This document shows positions 7,093-13,574 of a DNA stretch of 16,866 nucleotides, one piece after another (the stretch's first letter is position 1; each line of letters starts with the position of its first letter). A program made the position numbers and the translations under genes. The notes under the pieces were generated by a model, which saw only the letters and a program-made list of their open reading frames with translations, searched no databases and was not told where the DNA came from. The stretch is taken from contig JAFONG010000160.1 of the NCBI GenBank assembly GCA_017418585.1, positions 1 through 16,866 of the forward strand, in the 5' to 3' direction. The DNA comes from Erysipelotrichaceae bacterium. Its GTDB lineage: Bacteria > Bacillota_I > Bacilli_A > Erysipelotrichales > Erysipelotrichaceae.

Positions 7093-7689
7093 ATGTATTT
7101 GAAAGAAGAAACCAGCAATACGACGATCATCGAAAAATCGCGTTTCATCTGCTATCTGAAACATGCGGAAAGCGAAGAAGAATACAAGACATATCTGGCA
7201 TTCATCAGAAAGAAACATCATGACGCAACCCATGTGTGTTCGGCTTTTATCTGCGGGAATATCCGCCGTTCCAGCGATGACGGGGAACCTTCCGGAACGG
7301 CAGGAGCACCGATCCTGAATGTTCTGGATAAGAACGGACTGGATGAGACCTGTGCCCTGGTCGTCAGATATTTCGGCGGGATCAAGCTGGGAGCCGGAGG
7401 TCTGATCAGAGCGTACGGCAATGCGGTAAGTGAATGTCTGAAACAGGCGGTTCTTGTGGAAGACCACGTCTATCCGAAGTATTCACTGACGCTGAATTAC
7501 GAGACCGCCAACAGGATCGATCATTACCTGAAAAACAATACGATTCTTCTGGATACCGTCTACGATACGGACATCACCTATGTCTTTGCCTTGGAAGATG
7601 AAAACCGTCTGGAGAAAATCAAAGAGTTCACCCGAGGGATCGCTCCGGAAAAGATTGGTGAAGAATGCATACAGAAAGTAGTAGAATAG
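7093..7689 (+). CDS. yigZ: YigZ/IMPACT (UPF0029) family protein
   Basis: Member of the conserved YigZ/IMPACT family, related to eukaryotic IMPACT; the bacterial role is not firmly established (translation- or protease-related roles have been proposed). At 198 aa it is full length. The N-terminal UPF0029 domain (about 1-120) carries the signature: KSRF at 15-18, HVCSAF at 47-52, SDDGEPSGTAGAPIL at 61-75, and VVRYFGGIKLGAGGLIRAY at 90-108. The C-terminal part (about 125-198) fits the DUF1949 ferredoxin-like domain. The start is ATG 7093, the first possible codon after an in-frame TAA 12 nt upstream; it has no Shine-Dalgarno and appears leaderless. A small membrane-protein gene follows 4 nt after the stop. 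Confidence 0.93.
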   Translation: MYLKEETSNTTIIEKSRFICYLKHAESEEEYKTYLAFIRKKHHDATHVCSAFICGNIRRSSDDGEPSGTAGAPILNVLDKNGLDETCALVVRYFGGIKLGAGGLIRAYGNAVSECLKQAVLVEDHVYPKYSLTLNYETANRIDHYLKNNTILLDTVYDTDITYVFALEDENRLEKIKEFTRGIAPEKIGEECIQKVVE

Positions 7690-7693
7690 AAGT

Positions 7694-8038
7694 ATGAAGA
7701 CAGTTAACCATATTATCGGTATTCTCGATATCCTGCTTGGTGCAGGCGCACTGATCGTGCTGATCGCTTTTCTGTTGCGTCTTAGAAAGACCGCAAAAGC
7801 GGCAGAACCTCTGACCGGCAGCCTGAATACAATGAACGGTGAGCTCAATGCGGTAAAAGCAAAAGCCGGCAGGATCAGGGCATCTGCCCCGTCCTACGAG
7901 TTCTTCGCTTCTCTTTACGTCATTCTGATAGTAATAAAAGAAACGCTGAAGAGCTGGAAAAACGACAGGTCTCTCCCCGGTTCCTTTACCAGCGCCTATC
8001 TAAGGCATTCCAGACAGATCAGTAAAATCCGTATTTAA
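7694..8038 (+). CDS. Small membrane-anchored protein of unknown function (114 aa)
   Basis: Family not recognised. A strongly hydrophobic segment near residues 8-28 (IIGILDILLGAGALIVLIAF) should span or anchor in the membrane, followed by the basic LRLRKTAK, which predicts the C terminus in the cytoplasm. Residues 40-62 look helical and could form a short coiled coil. A second hydrophobic stretch, FFASLYVILIVIKE near 70-83, could be a second membrane segment or a buried helix. The tail is basic. The layout recalls DUF948-like proteins (one membrane helix plus helical tail), but I see no diagnostic motif. It begins 4 nt after the yigZ-like stop with only a weak ribosome site, so coupling is likely. 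Its stop abuts a strong terminator. Confidence 0.75.
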   Translation: MKTVNHIIGILDILLGAGALIVLIAFLLRLRKTAKAAEPLTGSLNTMNGELNAVKAKAGRIRASAPSYEFFASLYVILIVIKETLKSWKNDRSLPGSFTSAYLRHSRQISKIRI

Positions 8039-8062
8039 AAGGAGATCTAGAGATCTCCTTTT
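8037..8062. terminator. Bidirectional rho-independent terminator between the 114-aa gene and upp
   Basis: A perfect palindrome: AAAAGGAGATCT (8037-8048), AG, AGATCTCCTTTT (8051-8062). The A and T flanks allow termination in both directions. It overlaps the TAA of the 114-aa gene (8036-8038) and lies just after the upp stop on the opposite strand. Confidence 0.88.
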
Positions 8063-8065
8063 CTT

Positions 8066-8686
8066 TTATTTCGTACCGTAGATTCTGTCTCCGGCATCGC
8101 CCAGGCCAGGAACGATATAGCCGATCTCGTTGAGGTGATCATCCAGGGCAGCCAGATACAGATCAACATCCGGGTGTTTCTCGGTGAAAGCCTTGACGCC
8201 TTCCGGAGCACCGACCAGACATACCATACGGATGTTCTTGGCTCCTCTTTCCTTGACCTTGTCAACCGCGGCGATGGCGCTGCCGCCTGTTGCCAGCATC
8301 GGATCAAGAACCAGTACGACGCCCTCTGTAAGTTCCTTCGGGAACTTGGCGAAGTATTCTACCGGTTCCAGCGTCGTTTCGTTTCTGTACAGACCGATGA
8401 ACCCGACCTTGGCGGTAGGGATCAGATCCATGATGCCGTTGACCAGACCCATGCCGGCACGCAGGATCGGAACCAGAATGATTTCCGTATCCAGTTCCTT
8501 TGTGTCGCAGGGACCCATCGGTGTGGTAATATGGATATCCTTCATCGGCAGGTCTCTGAGGACTTCATAAGCCATCAGGGAAGCGATTTCGTCGAGATTC
8601 TCGCGGAAATCCTTGTGTCCTGTTTCTTTCATGCGCATTAATGTCAGTTTATGAGTGATGAGCGGATGATCAAATATCGTAACCAT
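8066..8686 (-). CDS. upp: Uracil phosphoribosyltransferase
   Basis: Pyrimidine salvage enzyme that makes UMP from uracil and PRPP; cytosolic. At 206 aa it is full length. Visible: ILRAGMG near 74-80, the PRPP-binding loop LDPMLATGGSA at 127-137, and the uracil-binding motif YIVPGLGDAGDR at 190-201. The start is ATG 8686 with a strong AGGAGG upstream. It is a single-gene unit: the palindromic terminator lies directly downstream, and the next gene upstream (tdh) is divergent. The nearest promoter candidate is TATAAT at 8712-8717; a second lies at 8811-8816. No PyrR binding site or other attenuator was recognised with confidence in the leader. Confidence 0.97.
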   Translation of the reverse strand: MVTIFDHPLITHKLTLMRMKETGHKDFRENLDEIASLMAYEVLRDLPMKDIHITTPMGPCDTKELDTEIILVPILRAGMGLVNGIMDLIPTAKVGFIGLYRNETTLEPVEYFAKFPKELTEGVVLVLDPMLATGGSAIAAVDKVKERGAKNIRMVCLVGAPEGVKAFTEKHPDVDLYLAALDDHLNEIGYIVPGLGDAGDRIYGTK

Positions 8687-8711
8687 AATATCCTCCTGTT
8701 TTTTCTTTTTT

Positions 8712-8717
8712 ATTATA
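8712..8717 (-). promoter_or_regulatory. Proximal -10 box of upp
   Basis: TATAAT on the minus strand, 25 nt upstream of the start codon. Expected transcription start is near 8705, leaving about 19 nt of leader with AGGAGG. The -35 at 17 bp (CTTTCA) matches the consensus at only half its positions. Confidence 0.6.
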
Positions 8718-8810
8718 ACTGAATATCAGAATAATGAAAGTCTTATCTGAAGATTCCTTAAAAATGTATTTGGATATCTCTTTCTGATAAGATGTATCAC
8801 ACGGTTTCAT

Positions 8811-8818
8811 ATTATAAT
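8811..8818. promoter_or_regulatory. Palindromic -10 element (ATTATAAT) between upp and tdh
   Basis: The 8-bp palindrome reads TATAAT on the plus strand (8813-8818) and TATAAT on the minus strand (8811-8816). On the plus strand it predicts a tdh transcript starting near 8825, right at AGGAG (8825-8829). On the minus strand it would give upp a second transcript with a leader of about 118 nt, including a 7-bp inverted repeat TCTTATC (8741-8747) / GATAAGA (8786-8792). No good -35 is visible either way. Confidence 0.5.
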
Positions 8819-8831
8819 GAATATAGGAGAA

Positions 8832-8851
8832 TGCTTTCGCATCAGAAAGCG
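8832..8851 (+). other. Small hairpin in the tdh leader between AGGAG and the start codon
   Basis: GCTTTC (8833-8838), loop GCATCA, GAAAGC (8845-8850), extendable by a T-G pair. It lies between AGGAG (8825-8829) and the ATG at 8862. If folded it leaves roughly 12 nt between the purine-rich box and the start, closer to a normal ribosome-site spacing. The pairing is seen; the role is inferred. Confidence 0.4.
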
Positions 8852-8861
8852 CAATCAAATC

Positions 8862-9920
8862 ATGAATGATAATCTAATGTGGGCTTTGGTGAAAGAGAAG
8901 GCCGAAGAAGGCATCTGGATGAAAAGAGTCCCGGTTCCGGAAGTCGGCTGCAACGATGTCAAGATCAGGATAAGGAAAACCGCCATCTGCGGTACGGATG
9001 TACACATCTACAGCTGGAACCGCTGGGCACAGAAAACCATTCCTATCGGACTGACGATCGGACATGAATATGTCGGCGAGATCGTCGAGGTCGGCAAGGG
9101 CGTGGAAGGATTCAAGCCCGGAGATATCGTTTCCGGCGAGGGACATATCACCTGCGGCAAGTGCAGGAACTGCCTGGAAGGTCACAAGGAGAACTGCAAG
9201 GATGCCAAGGGTGTCGGCGTCAACCGGAACGGTGCCTTTGCGGAATACCTGGTCATTCCCGCTTCCAACGTCTGGCCGACCGATCCGCGTATTCCGGAAG
9301 AAATGTATGCGATCTTTGATCCCTTCGGCAATGCGACCCATACCGCCCTTACCTACGATGTGCTGGGCGAGGATGTCCTGATCGCGGGTGCCGGTCCGAT
9401 CGGATGCATGGCCGCTGCCATCGTCAGATTCAGAGGCGCAAGACACGTGGTAGTGACCGACTTCAATCAGTACCGGCTTGATCTGGCAAGAAAGCTCGGC
9501 GCTACCAGAACCGTCAACCTGAGCGAAGAGAAACTGGAAGACGTGATCCATGAGCTGGGCATGAGCGAAGGCTTCGATGTCGGTCTGGAAATGTCCGGAT
9601 CGCCAAAAGCTCTGAATCAGATGATCCACAGCATGAAAAACGGCGGCAACATCGCCCTGCTGGGTCTTTTGCCGGACAATACCGAAGCGGATCTTGAGAG
9701 CGTCATTTTCAAGGGTCTGAATCTGAAAGGCATCTACGGACGTAAGGTCTGGGATACCTGGTACAAGATGTCGGTAATGCTGCAGGCGGGACTGGACATT
9801 TCCGCTATCATCACCCACCGCTACGACATCAGAGATTTCCAGAAAGGTTTCGATGCCATGCTTTCGGGCAAGTCAGGCAAGGTCATTCTCGACTGGAGCC
9901 ATATCAATGAAATGGAGTAG
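8862..9920 (+). CDS. tdh: L-threonine 3-dehydrogenase
   Basis: Oxidises L-threonine to 2-amino-3-oxobutyrate with NAD+, the first step of threonine conversion to glycine and acetyl-CoA; cytosolic zinc enzyme of the MDR superfamily. Close resemblance to E. coli Tdh throughout. Numbering from ATG 8862 (352 aa): KAEEGIW at 13-19, catalytic zinc site Cys43 in AICGTD and His68-Glu69 in GHEY, structural zinc cysteines 98, 101, 104 and 112, FDPFGNA at 152-158, Rossmann GAGPIG at 176-181, and Asp200 at the end of beta 2. The start is uncertain: ATG 8862, ATG 8877 (which matches the E. coli N terminus best) and ATG 8817 are all in frame and none has a properly spaced Shine-Dalgarno. ATG 8817 overlaps the -10 box and is unlikely. 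Kbl follows 3 nt after the stop. Confidence 0.96.
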   Translation: MNDNLMWALVKEKAEEGIWMKRVPVPEVGCNDVKIRIRKTAICGTDVHIYSWNRWAQKTIPIGLTIGHEYVGEIVEVGKGVEGFKPGDIVSGEGHITCGKCRNCLEGHKENCKDAKGVGVNRNGAFAEYLVIPASNVWPTDPRIPEEMYAIFDPFGNATHTALTYDVLGEDVLIAGAGPIGCMAAAIVRFRGARHVVVTDFNQYRLDLARKLGATRTVNLSEEKLEDVIHELGMSEGFDVGLEMSGSPKALNQMIHSMKNGGNIALLGLLPDNTEADLESVIFKGLNLKGIYGRKVWDTWYKMSVMLQAGLDISAIITHRYDIRDFQKGFDAMLSGKSGKVILDWSHINEME

Positions 9921-9923
9921 ATC

Positions 9924-11117
9924 ATGAAAAAAACAGAAGCGTTAAAACAGTATCGCGATACCGTTGAAGAAATAAAAAGCGCCGGCCTGTTCAAAGGCGA
10001 GGCCCCATTCGTTTCGGCGCAGGGAGCCTACGTCGTCATGGAGGATGGCAGGAAACTCTTGAACATGTGTGCAAACAACTACCTTGGTCTGGCCGATTCT
10101 CCGGAACTGATCGAAGCAGCCAAGAAGACCTATGACGAAAAAGGTTACGGACTCGCTTCCGTGCGTTTCATCTGCGGTACCCAGGATATCCATAAACAGC
10201 TGGAAAAGAAGATTTCGGCTTTCTTGAAAACCGATGATACGATCCTCTATTCATCCTGTTTCGACGCCAACGGAGGACTTTTTGAAGCTCTGCTGGGACC
10301 TGAGGATGCGATCATTTCCGATGAGCTCAACCACGCTTCCATCATCGACGGAGTGAGACTGTGCAAGGCCAAGAGATACCGCTACAGAAACAACGACATG
10401 ACCGACCTGGAGAAACAGCTGAAACAGGCGGATCAGGATGGTGCCAGAATCAAGATGATCGCCACGGACGGCGTATTCTCCATGGACGGCATTATCGCCA
10501 ATCTGAAAGGGATCTGCGATCTGGCGGACAAGTATGAAGCTCTGGTGATGGTTGATGATTCCCATGCGGTTGGATTCATCGGCGAACACGGCAGAGGAAG
10601 TGTTGAATACAACGGCGTTGAAGGCAGAGTCGATGTGATTACCGGAACGCTTGGTAAGGCCCTAGGCGGAGCCAGCGGCGGATATACATCGGGAAGGAAA
10701 GAAATCGTCGATCTGTTAAGGCAGAGAAGCAGACCTTATCTTTTCTCCAATACTCTCGCTCCAGCCATCGTCGGTGCCAGCATCAGGCTCTTTGATCTGC
10801 TGGAAAACAGCAGCGAGCAGAAGAAACACCTGGAAGAACTGACGGCTTACTACCGCAGTCAGCTGAAGGAAAACGGCTTCGACATCATCGAAAGCACCCA
10901 CCCTATCGTACCGGTAATGCTGTACGAAGAGACTTTAGCAGCGGAATACGCCCGCAGGATGATGGAAAAAGGCGTCTATGTCGTAGCTTTCTCCTATCCG
11001 GTCGTACCGAAAGGAAAAGCCAGGATCAGGACCCAGCTGTCTGCAGCGCATAAAAAAGAAGACATCGACTTCATCGTCAGATGCTTCAAGGAAGTACGCA
11101 ACGAAATCAACCGGTAA
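9924..11117 (+). CDS. kbl: Glycine C-acetyltransferase (2-amino-3-ketobutyrate CoA ligase)
   Basis: PLP enzyme that cleaves 2-amino-3-oxobutyrate with CoA to glycine and acetyl-CoA, completing the Tdh pathway; its unstable substrate makes coupling with Tdh useful. At 397 aa it is full length and alpha-oxoamine-synthase-like. Visible: MCANNYLGL near 48-56, RFICGTQ near 81-87, DELNHAS at 133-139 with His137 expected to stack on PLP, DDSHAVG at 211-217 (Asp211, His214), and the PLP lysine Lys245 in GTLGKALGGASGG. The start is supported by GGAG at 9914-9917, 6 nt before ATG, inside the end of tdh. It forms an operon with tdh, closed by a strong terminator. Confidence 0.97.
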   Translation: MKKTEALKQYRDTVEEIKSAGLFKGEAPFVSAQGAYVVMEDGRKLLNMCANNYLGLADSPELIEAAKKTYDEKGYGLASVRFICGTQDIHKQLEKKISAFLKTDDTILYSSCFDANGGLFEALLGPEDAIISDELNHASIIDGVRLCKAKRYRYRNNDMTDLEKQLKQADQDGARIKMIATDGVFSMDGIIANLKGICDLADKYEALVMVDDSHAVGFIGEHGRGSVEYNGVEGRVDVITGTLGKALGGASGGYTSGRKEIVDLLRQRSRPYLFSNTLAPAIVGASIRLFDLLENSSEQKKHLEELTAYYRSQLKENGFDIIESTHPIVPVMLYEETLAAEYARRMMEKGVYVVAFSYPVVPKGKARIRTQLSAAHKKEDIDFIVRCFKEVRNEINR

Positions 11118-11137
11118 TCTCCCCTGTTACTGGATAC

Positions 11138-11166
11138 AAAAAAGCGGATCATTCCGCTTTTTTTTA
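11138..11166. terminator. Bidirectional rho-independent terminator between kbl and lgt-ppaX
   Basis: AAAAAAGCGGA (11138-11148), loop TCAT, TCCGCTTTTTT (11153-11163) followed by more T. A and T flanks on both sides allow termination of kbl and of the oncoming lgt fusion gene, whose TAA (11166-11164) abuts the stem. Confidence 0.87.
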
Positions 11167-12627
11167 TTTCTCATTCCAGGTGAAGTTGATATCTTCTTCC
11201 AGTATCGGAAGCAGGTCTTTCAGATCCTTGACTGAACGGTTGGCTGCAGCTCTTAATTTTGCTTCCCTTTTTGGATTGCCCAGATAGGCAACCGTATAAG
11301 CTCCGTAATTCTTGCCGCATTCGATATCCATCATCGAGTCTCCGATCATGACGCATTCCCTGTTCCAGCCGTTCTTCTCGATCATATTGATGATGCCTTC
11401 CGGATCCGGTTTCACATTCTTCACGTCATTCAGCCCGCAGATGTCGTCGAAATACGCATCAAGACCGAACGGTTTAGACACATCCGTGATCCCGTCGCTT
11501 GTTCTGGTCGAAATCACACCGATATGATAACCCTCATCATGGAGCTGTTTCAAAACCTCCAGACTGTTCCCGATCAGACGGTTCGCAACCGGTGCCACCT
11601 CAAACTGTCTCTTGTGATATTCCTCATACAGCATGTCGTAGTCTAGACCAGGGAAATAGATCGGGAAAATATCCTTCAATGCCGGTCCAAGGACCTGCTG
11701 CTTCACTTCGTCGGTAAACAGGGAAACATCCGAATACTTCTCGAACAGAGCCTTGTAGCCTTCCTGGATCGCCAGGGATGTGTCTACCAGCGTGCCGTCG
11801 AAATCGAACATCAGCGTCGGTTTCTCTTTCTTCAGATAGCGATTAAAGAAACCCAGATATCCCAGCAGACCGATCCCCAGGAAGACGACAGAAGTAACCT
11901 GCGCCATCTTCAGATTTCCCAGATACAGGGAATCCGTTCTTCTTCCCTCGATGAAGAAACGGATCAGACCGTACCACATCAGATAGGCATAGGCCAGATC
12001 GCCTCTCTTGTTCTGATGCTTCTTAAGAACGTAACGGATCAGGATCCAGCCCAGCAGGCACAGCATGGACTCGTAGAAGAACAGCGGTTCGTAGTAATGC
12101 CCGTTAATCAGCATTCCTTCTTTCAGAAAAGAAAGAATGCCGTCGAAGTAGGATTCCGCCACTTCACCGCCGTGACATTCCTTGTTTATGAAATTACCCC
12201 AGCGTCCGATCGCCTGCGCCAGCATCACGTTAGGCAGCAGCATGTCCACCAGTCTTCCAAACGGATAATGATTCCGTTTAATATACCAGTAGGCGAACAG
12301 GATGCCCGCAACGACACCGCCCTGTATTGCCAGTCCTCCGTCCCAGATCCGGATGATCTCTACCGGATTGGAGAAATAGAAGGAAAAGTTATGGAAAACG
12401 CAGTACCAGAGTCTCGCTCCAAGCACGCCTACCCACAAGGTATAGATGAACAGGGAATCAAAGAAATCCATGGAAACATAATGGCATTCTTTCAGCTCTT
12501 TTTTTGATATGCTGTAGGCCAGCAGCGCACCGATCATGATCAGTACGGCATACCAGCGGATATCGAAGGTCAAAGAACCGATCTTGAACAGTACGAAGGT
12601 CTGTCCGTTTGGAAAAAACTGTATCAT
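11164..12627 (-). CDS. lgt: Fusion: prolipoprotein diacylglyceryl transferase (Lgt) + PpaX-like HAD phosphatase
   Basis: One 487-aa reading frame with two complete domains. Residues about 1-265 are Lgt, the polytopic enzyme that moves diacylglyceryl from phosphatidylglycerol to lipobox cysteine: RWYAVLI near 24-30, WDGGLAIQGG at 95-104, the signature AIGRWGNFIN at 139-148, HYYEPLFFYES near 177-187, and YGLIRFFIEGRR at 219-230. The E. coli His103 position is Gln102 here. Residues about 270-487 are a HAD hydrolase with all four motifs: DFDGT (Asp275, Asp277), VISTRT (Ser373 or Thr374), Lys406 in KNVKPDPE, and GDSMMD at 429-434. Synteny with hprK and the DLLPI end favour PpaX (pyrophosphatase) over phosphoglycolate phosphatase. 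Lgt ends cytoplasmic, so the HAD domain should face the cytosol. ATG overlaps the hprK stop (ATGA). No stop or frame change separates the domains. Confidence 0.93.
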   Translation of the reverse strand: MIQFFPNGQTFVLFKIGSLTFDIRWYAVLIMIGALLAYSISKKELKECHYVSMDFFDSLFIYTLWVGVLGARLWYCVFHNFSFYFSNPVEIIRIWDGGLAIQGGVVAGILFAYWYIKRNHYPFGRLVDMLLPNVMLAQAIGRWGNFINKECHGGEVAESYFDGILSFLKEGMLINGHYYEPLFFYESMLCLLGWILIRYVLKKHQNKRGDLAYAYLMWYGLIRFFIEGRRTDSLYLGNLKMAQVTSVVFLGIGLLGYLGFFNRYLKKEKPTLMFDFDGTLVDTSLAIQEGYKALFEKYSDVSLFTDEVKQQVLGPALKDIFPIYFPGLDYDMLYEEYHKRQFEVAPVANRLIGNSLEVLKQLHDEGYHIGVISTRTSDGITDVSKPFGLDAYFDDICGLNDVKNVKPDPEGIINMIEKNGWNRECVMIGDSMMDIECGKNYGAYTVAYLGNPKREAKLRAAANRSVKDLKDLLPILEEDINFTWNEK

Positions 12628-13574
12628 CGCGCTTCACCGTTCCTTTCAATCTCTTCGCGGTAGAGCTGCTTAAAGGATTCATTGGAATCATAACCCATTT
12701 TCTGCAGCAGATAGTTGGATACCGCGGCTTCGATGATGACGGACATCGACTTGCCTTCGGTAATAGGTATTACCAGCATCGGCAGTTCCAGACCCAGAAC
12801 ATCAATCGTCCTGGTCATCGGATTCAGTCTGTCGATATCGACGAATTCATCGTATTTTTCCAGACGGATCACAAAGTCCAGATTGCATCTGTTAAGAAAG
12901 GCGTTTGCCCCGAACATCCTTGTCACATCCACGATTCCGATACCTCTGATCTCCAGCATTCTCTTTAAAAGCTTCGGAGCCTGGCAGAGTATTCTGGTGT
13001 GGATCCTGGTAACATCGATCCGATCGTCCGCCACCAGCATGTGTCCTCTGTTGATCAAGTCCAGCGCAAGTTCGGATTTACCTATTCCGGATTTGCCGGT
13101 AATCATGATTCCCTTCCCGTAAATATTCATCATGACGCCGTACATGTTGTCGGTTGGAGCCAGTTTTTCGGAAAGGAAGGTTACCAGATCGACGATCAGC
13201 TGATATGTCTTTCCGTCATAATGCAATACCGGAAAATCCTTCTCGTAAGCCAGATTGATCAAAGAGTCCATCGGACGGAAACCTTCCGACAGAATGATGC
13301 AAGGCGTAAACGAGTCGGTAATGATCTCAAAACGCTGTCTTTGCGTATCGTAGTCCAGCTTGCTCATGTATTCATATTCCTTGGTGCCCAGAATAACGAC
13401 CCGTTTAAGATCGTTGGACTCCAGATAACCGGAAAGTTCCAGACCCGGTCTGTTGACATCCGGAGCGATCGCCCAGCGGTTCAGCGATTCATCGCTGCCG
13501 CTCAGCTGTGTCAGTTCGAACTCTTCCTTGATCTCTCTCACATATACTTTCTTGTTCAGTTCCTCATTTGCCAT
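12624..13574 (-). CDS. hprK: HPr kinase/phosphorylase
   Basis: Bifunctional sensor that phosphorylates HPr on a serine with ATP, or removes that phosphate by phosphorolysis yielding pyrophosphate; central to Firmicute catabolite repression. Numbering from ATG 13574 (316 aa): N-terminal HprK domain about 1-130; Walker A GKSGIGKS at 160-167; VADD at 181-184 with the catalytic Asp pair; signature LEIRGIGIVDV at 207-217; C-terminal capping helices. Two departures from family members I recall: the His before the P-loop (VHGVLVD in L. casei) is Tyr145, and the C-terminal GR(N/K) is Gly-Lys-Ser (273-275). ATG 13574 is preferred over the GTG at 13583 because AGGTGA lies 5 nt upstream of it. The gene overlaps uvrA by 11 nt and lgt by 4 nt. 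Confidence 0.94.
   Translation of the reverse strand: MANEELNKKVYVREIKEEFELTQLSGSDESLNRWAIAPDVNRPGLELSGYLESNDLKRVVILGTKEYEYMSKLDYDTQRQRFEIITDSFTPCIILSEGFRPMDSLINLAYEKDFPVLHYDGKTYQLIVDLVTFLSEKLAPTDNMYGVMMNIYGKGIMITGKSGIGKSELALDLINRGHMLVADDRIDVTRIHTRILCQAPKLLKRMLEIRGIGIVDVTRMFGANAFLNRCNLDFVIRLEKYDEFVDIDRLNPMTRTIDVLGLELPMLVIPITEGKSMSVIIEAAVSNYLLQKMGYDSNESFKQLYREEIERNGEAR

Noticed and set aside
8741..8792. Possible riboswitch or PyrR attenuator in the upp leader
   Set aside because: Only a 7-bp inverted repeat is visible. No PyrR-binding consensus or terminator hairpin with a T run was recognised.
8670..8858. 62-codon minus-strand frame upstream of upp
   Set aside because: It overlaps the upp start and promoter region, has no ribosome site, and reads through the -10 boxes.
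8874..9818. 314-codon open frame on the minus strand antisense to tdh
   Set aside because: Tdh on the plus strand has all its zinc and NAD motifs. The antisense frame shows no domain and is a codon-bias shadow.
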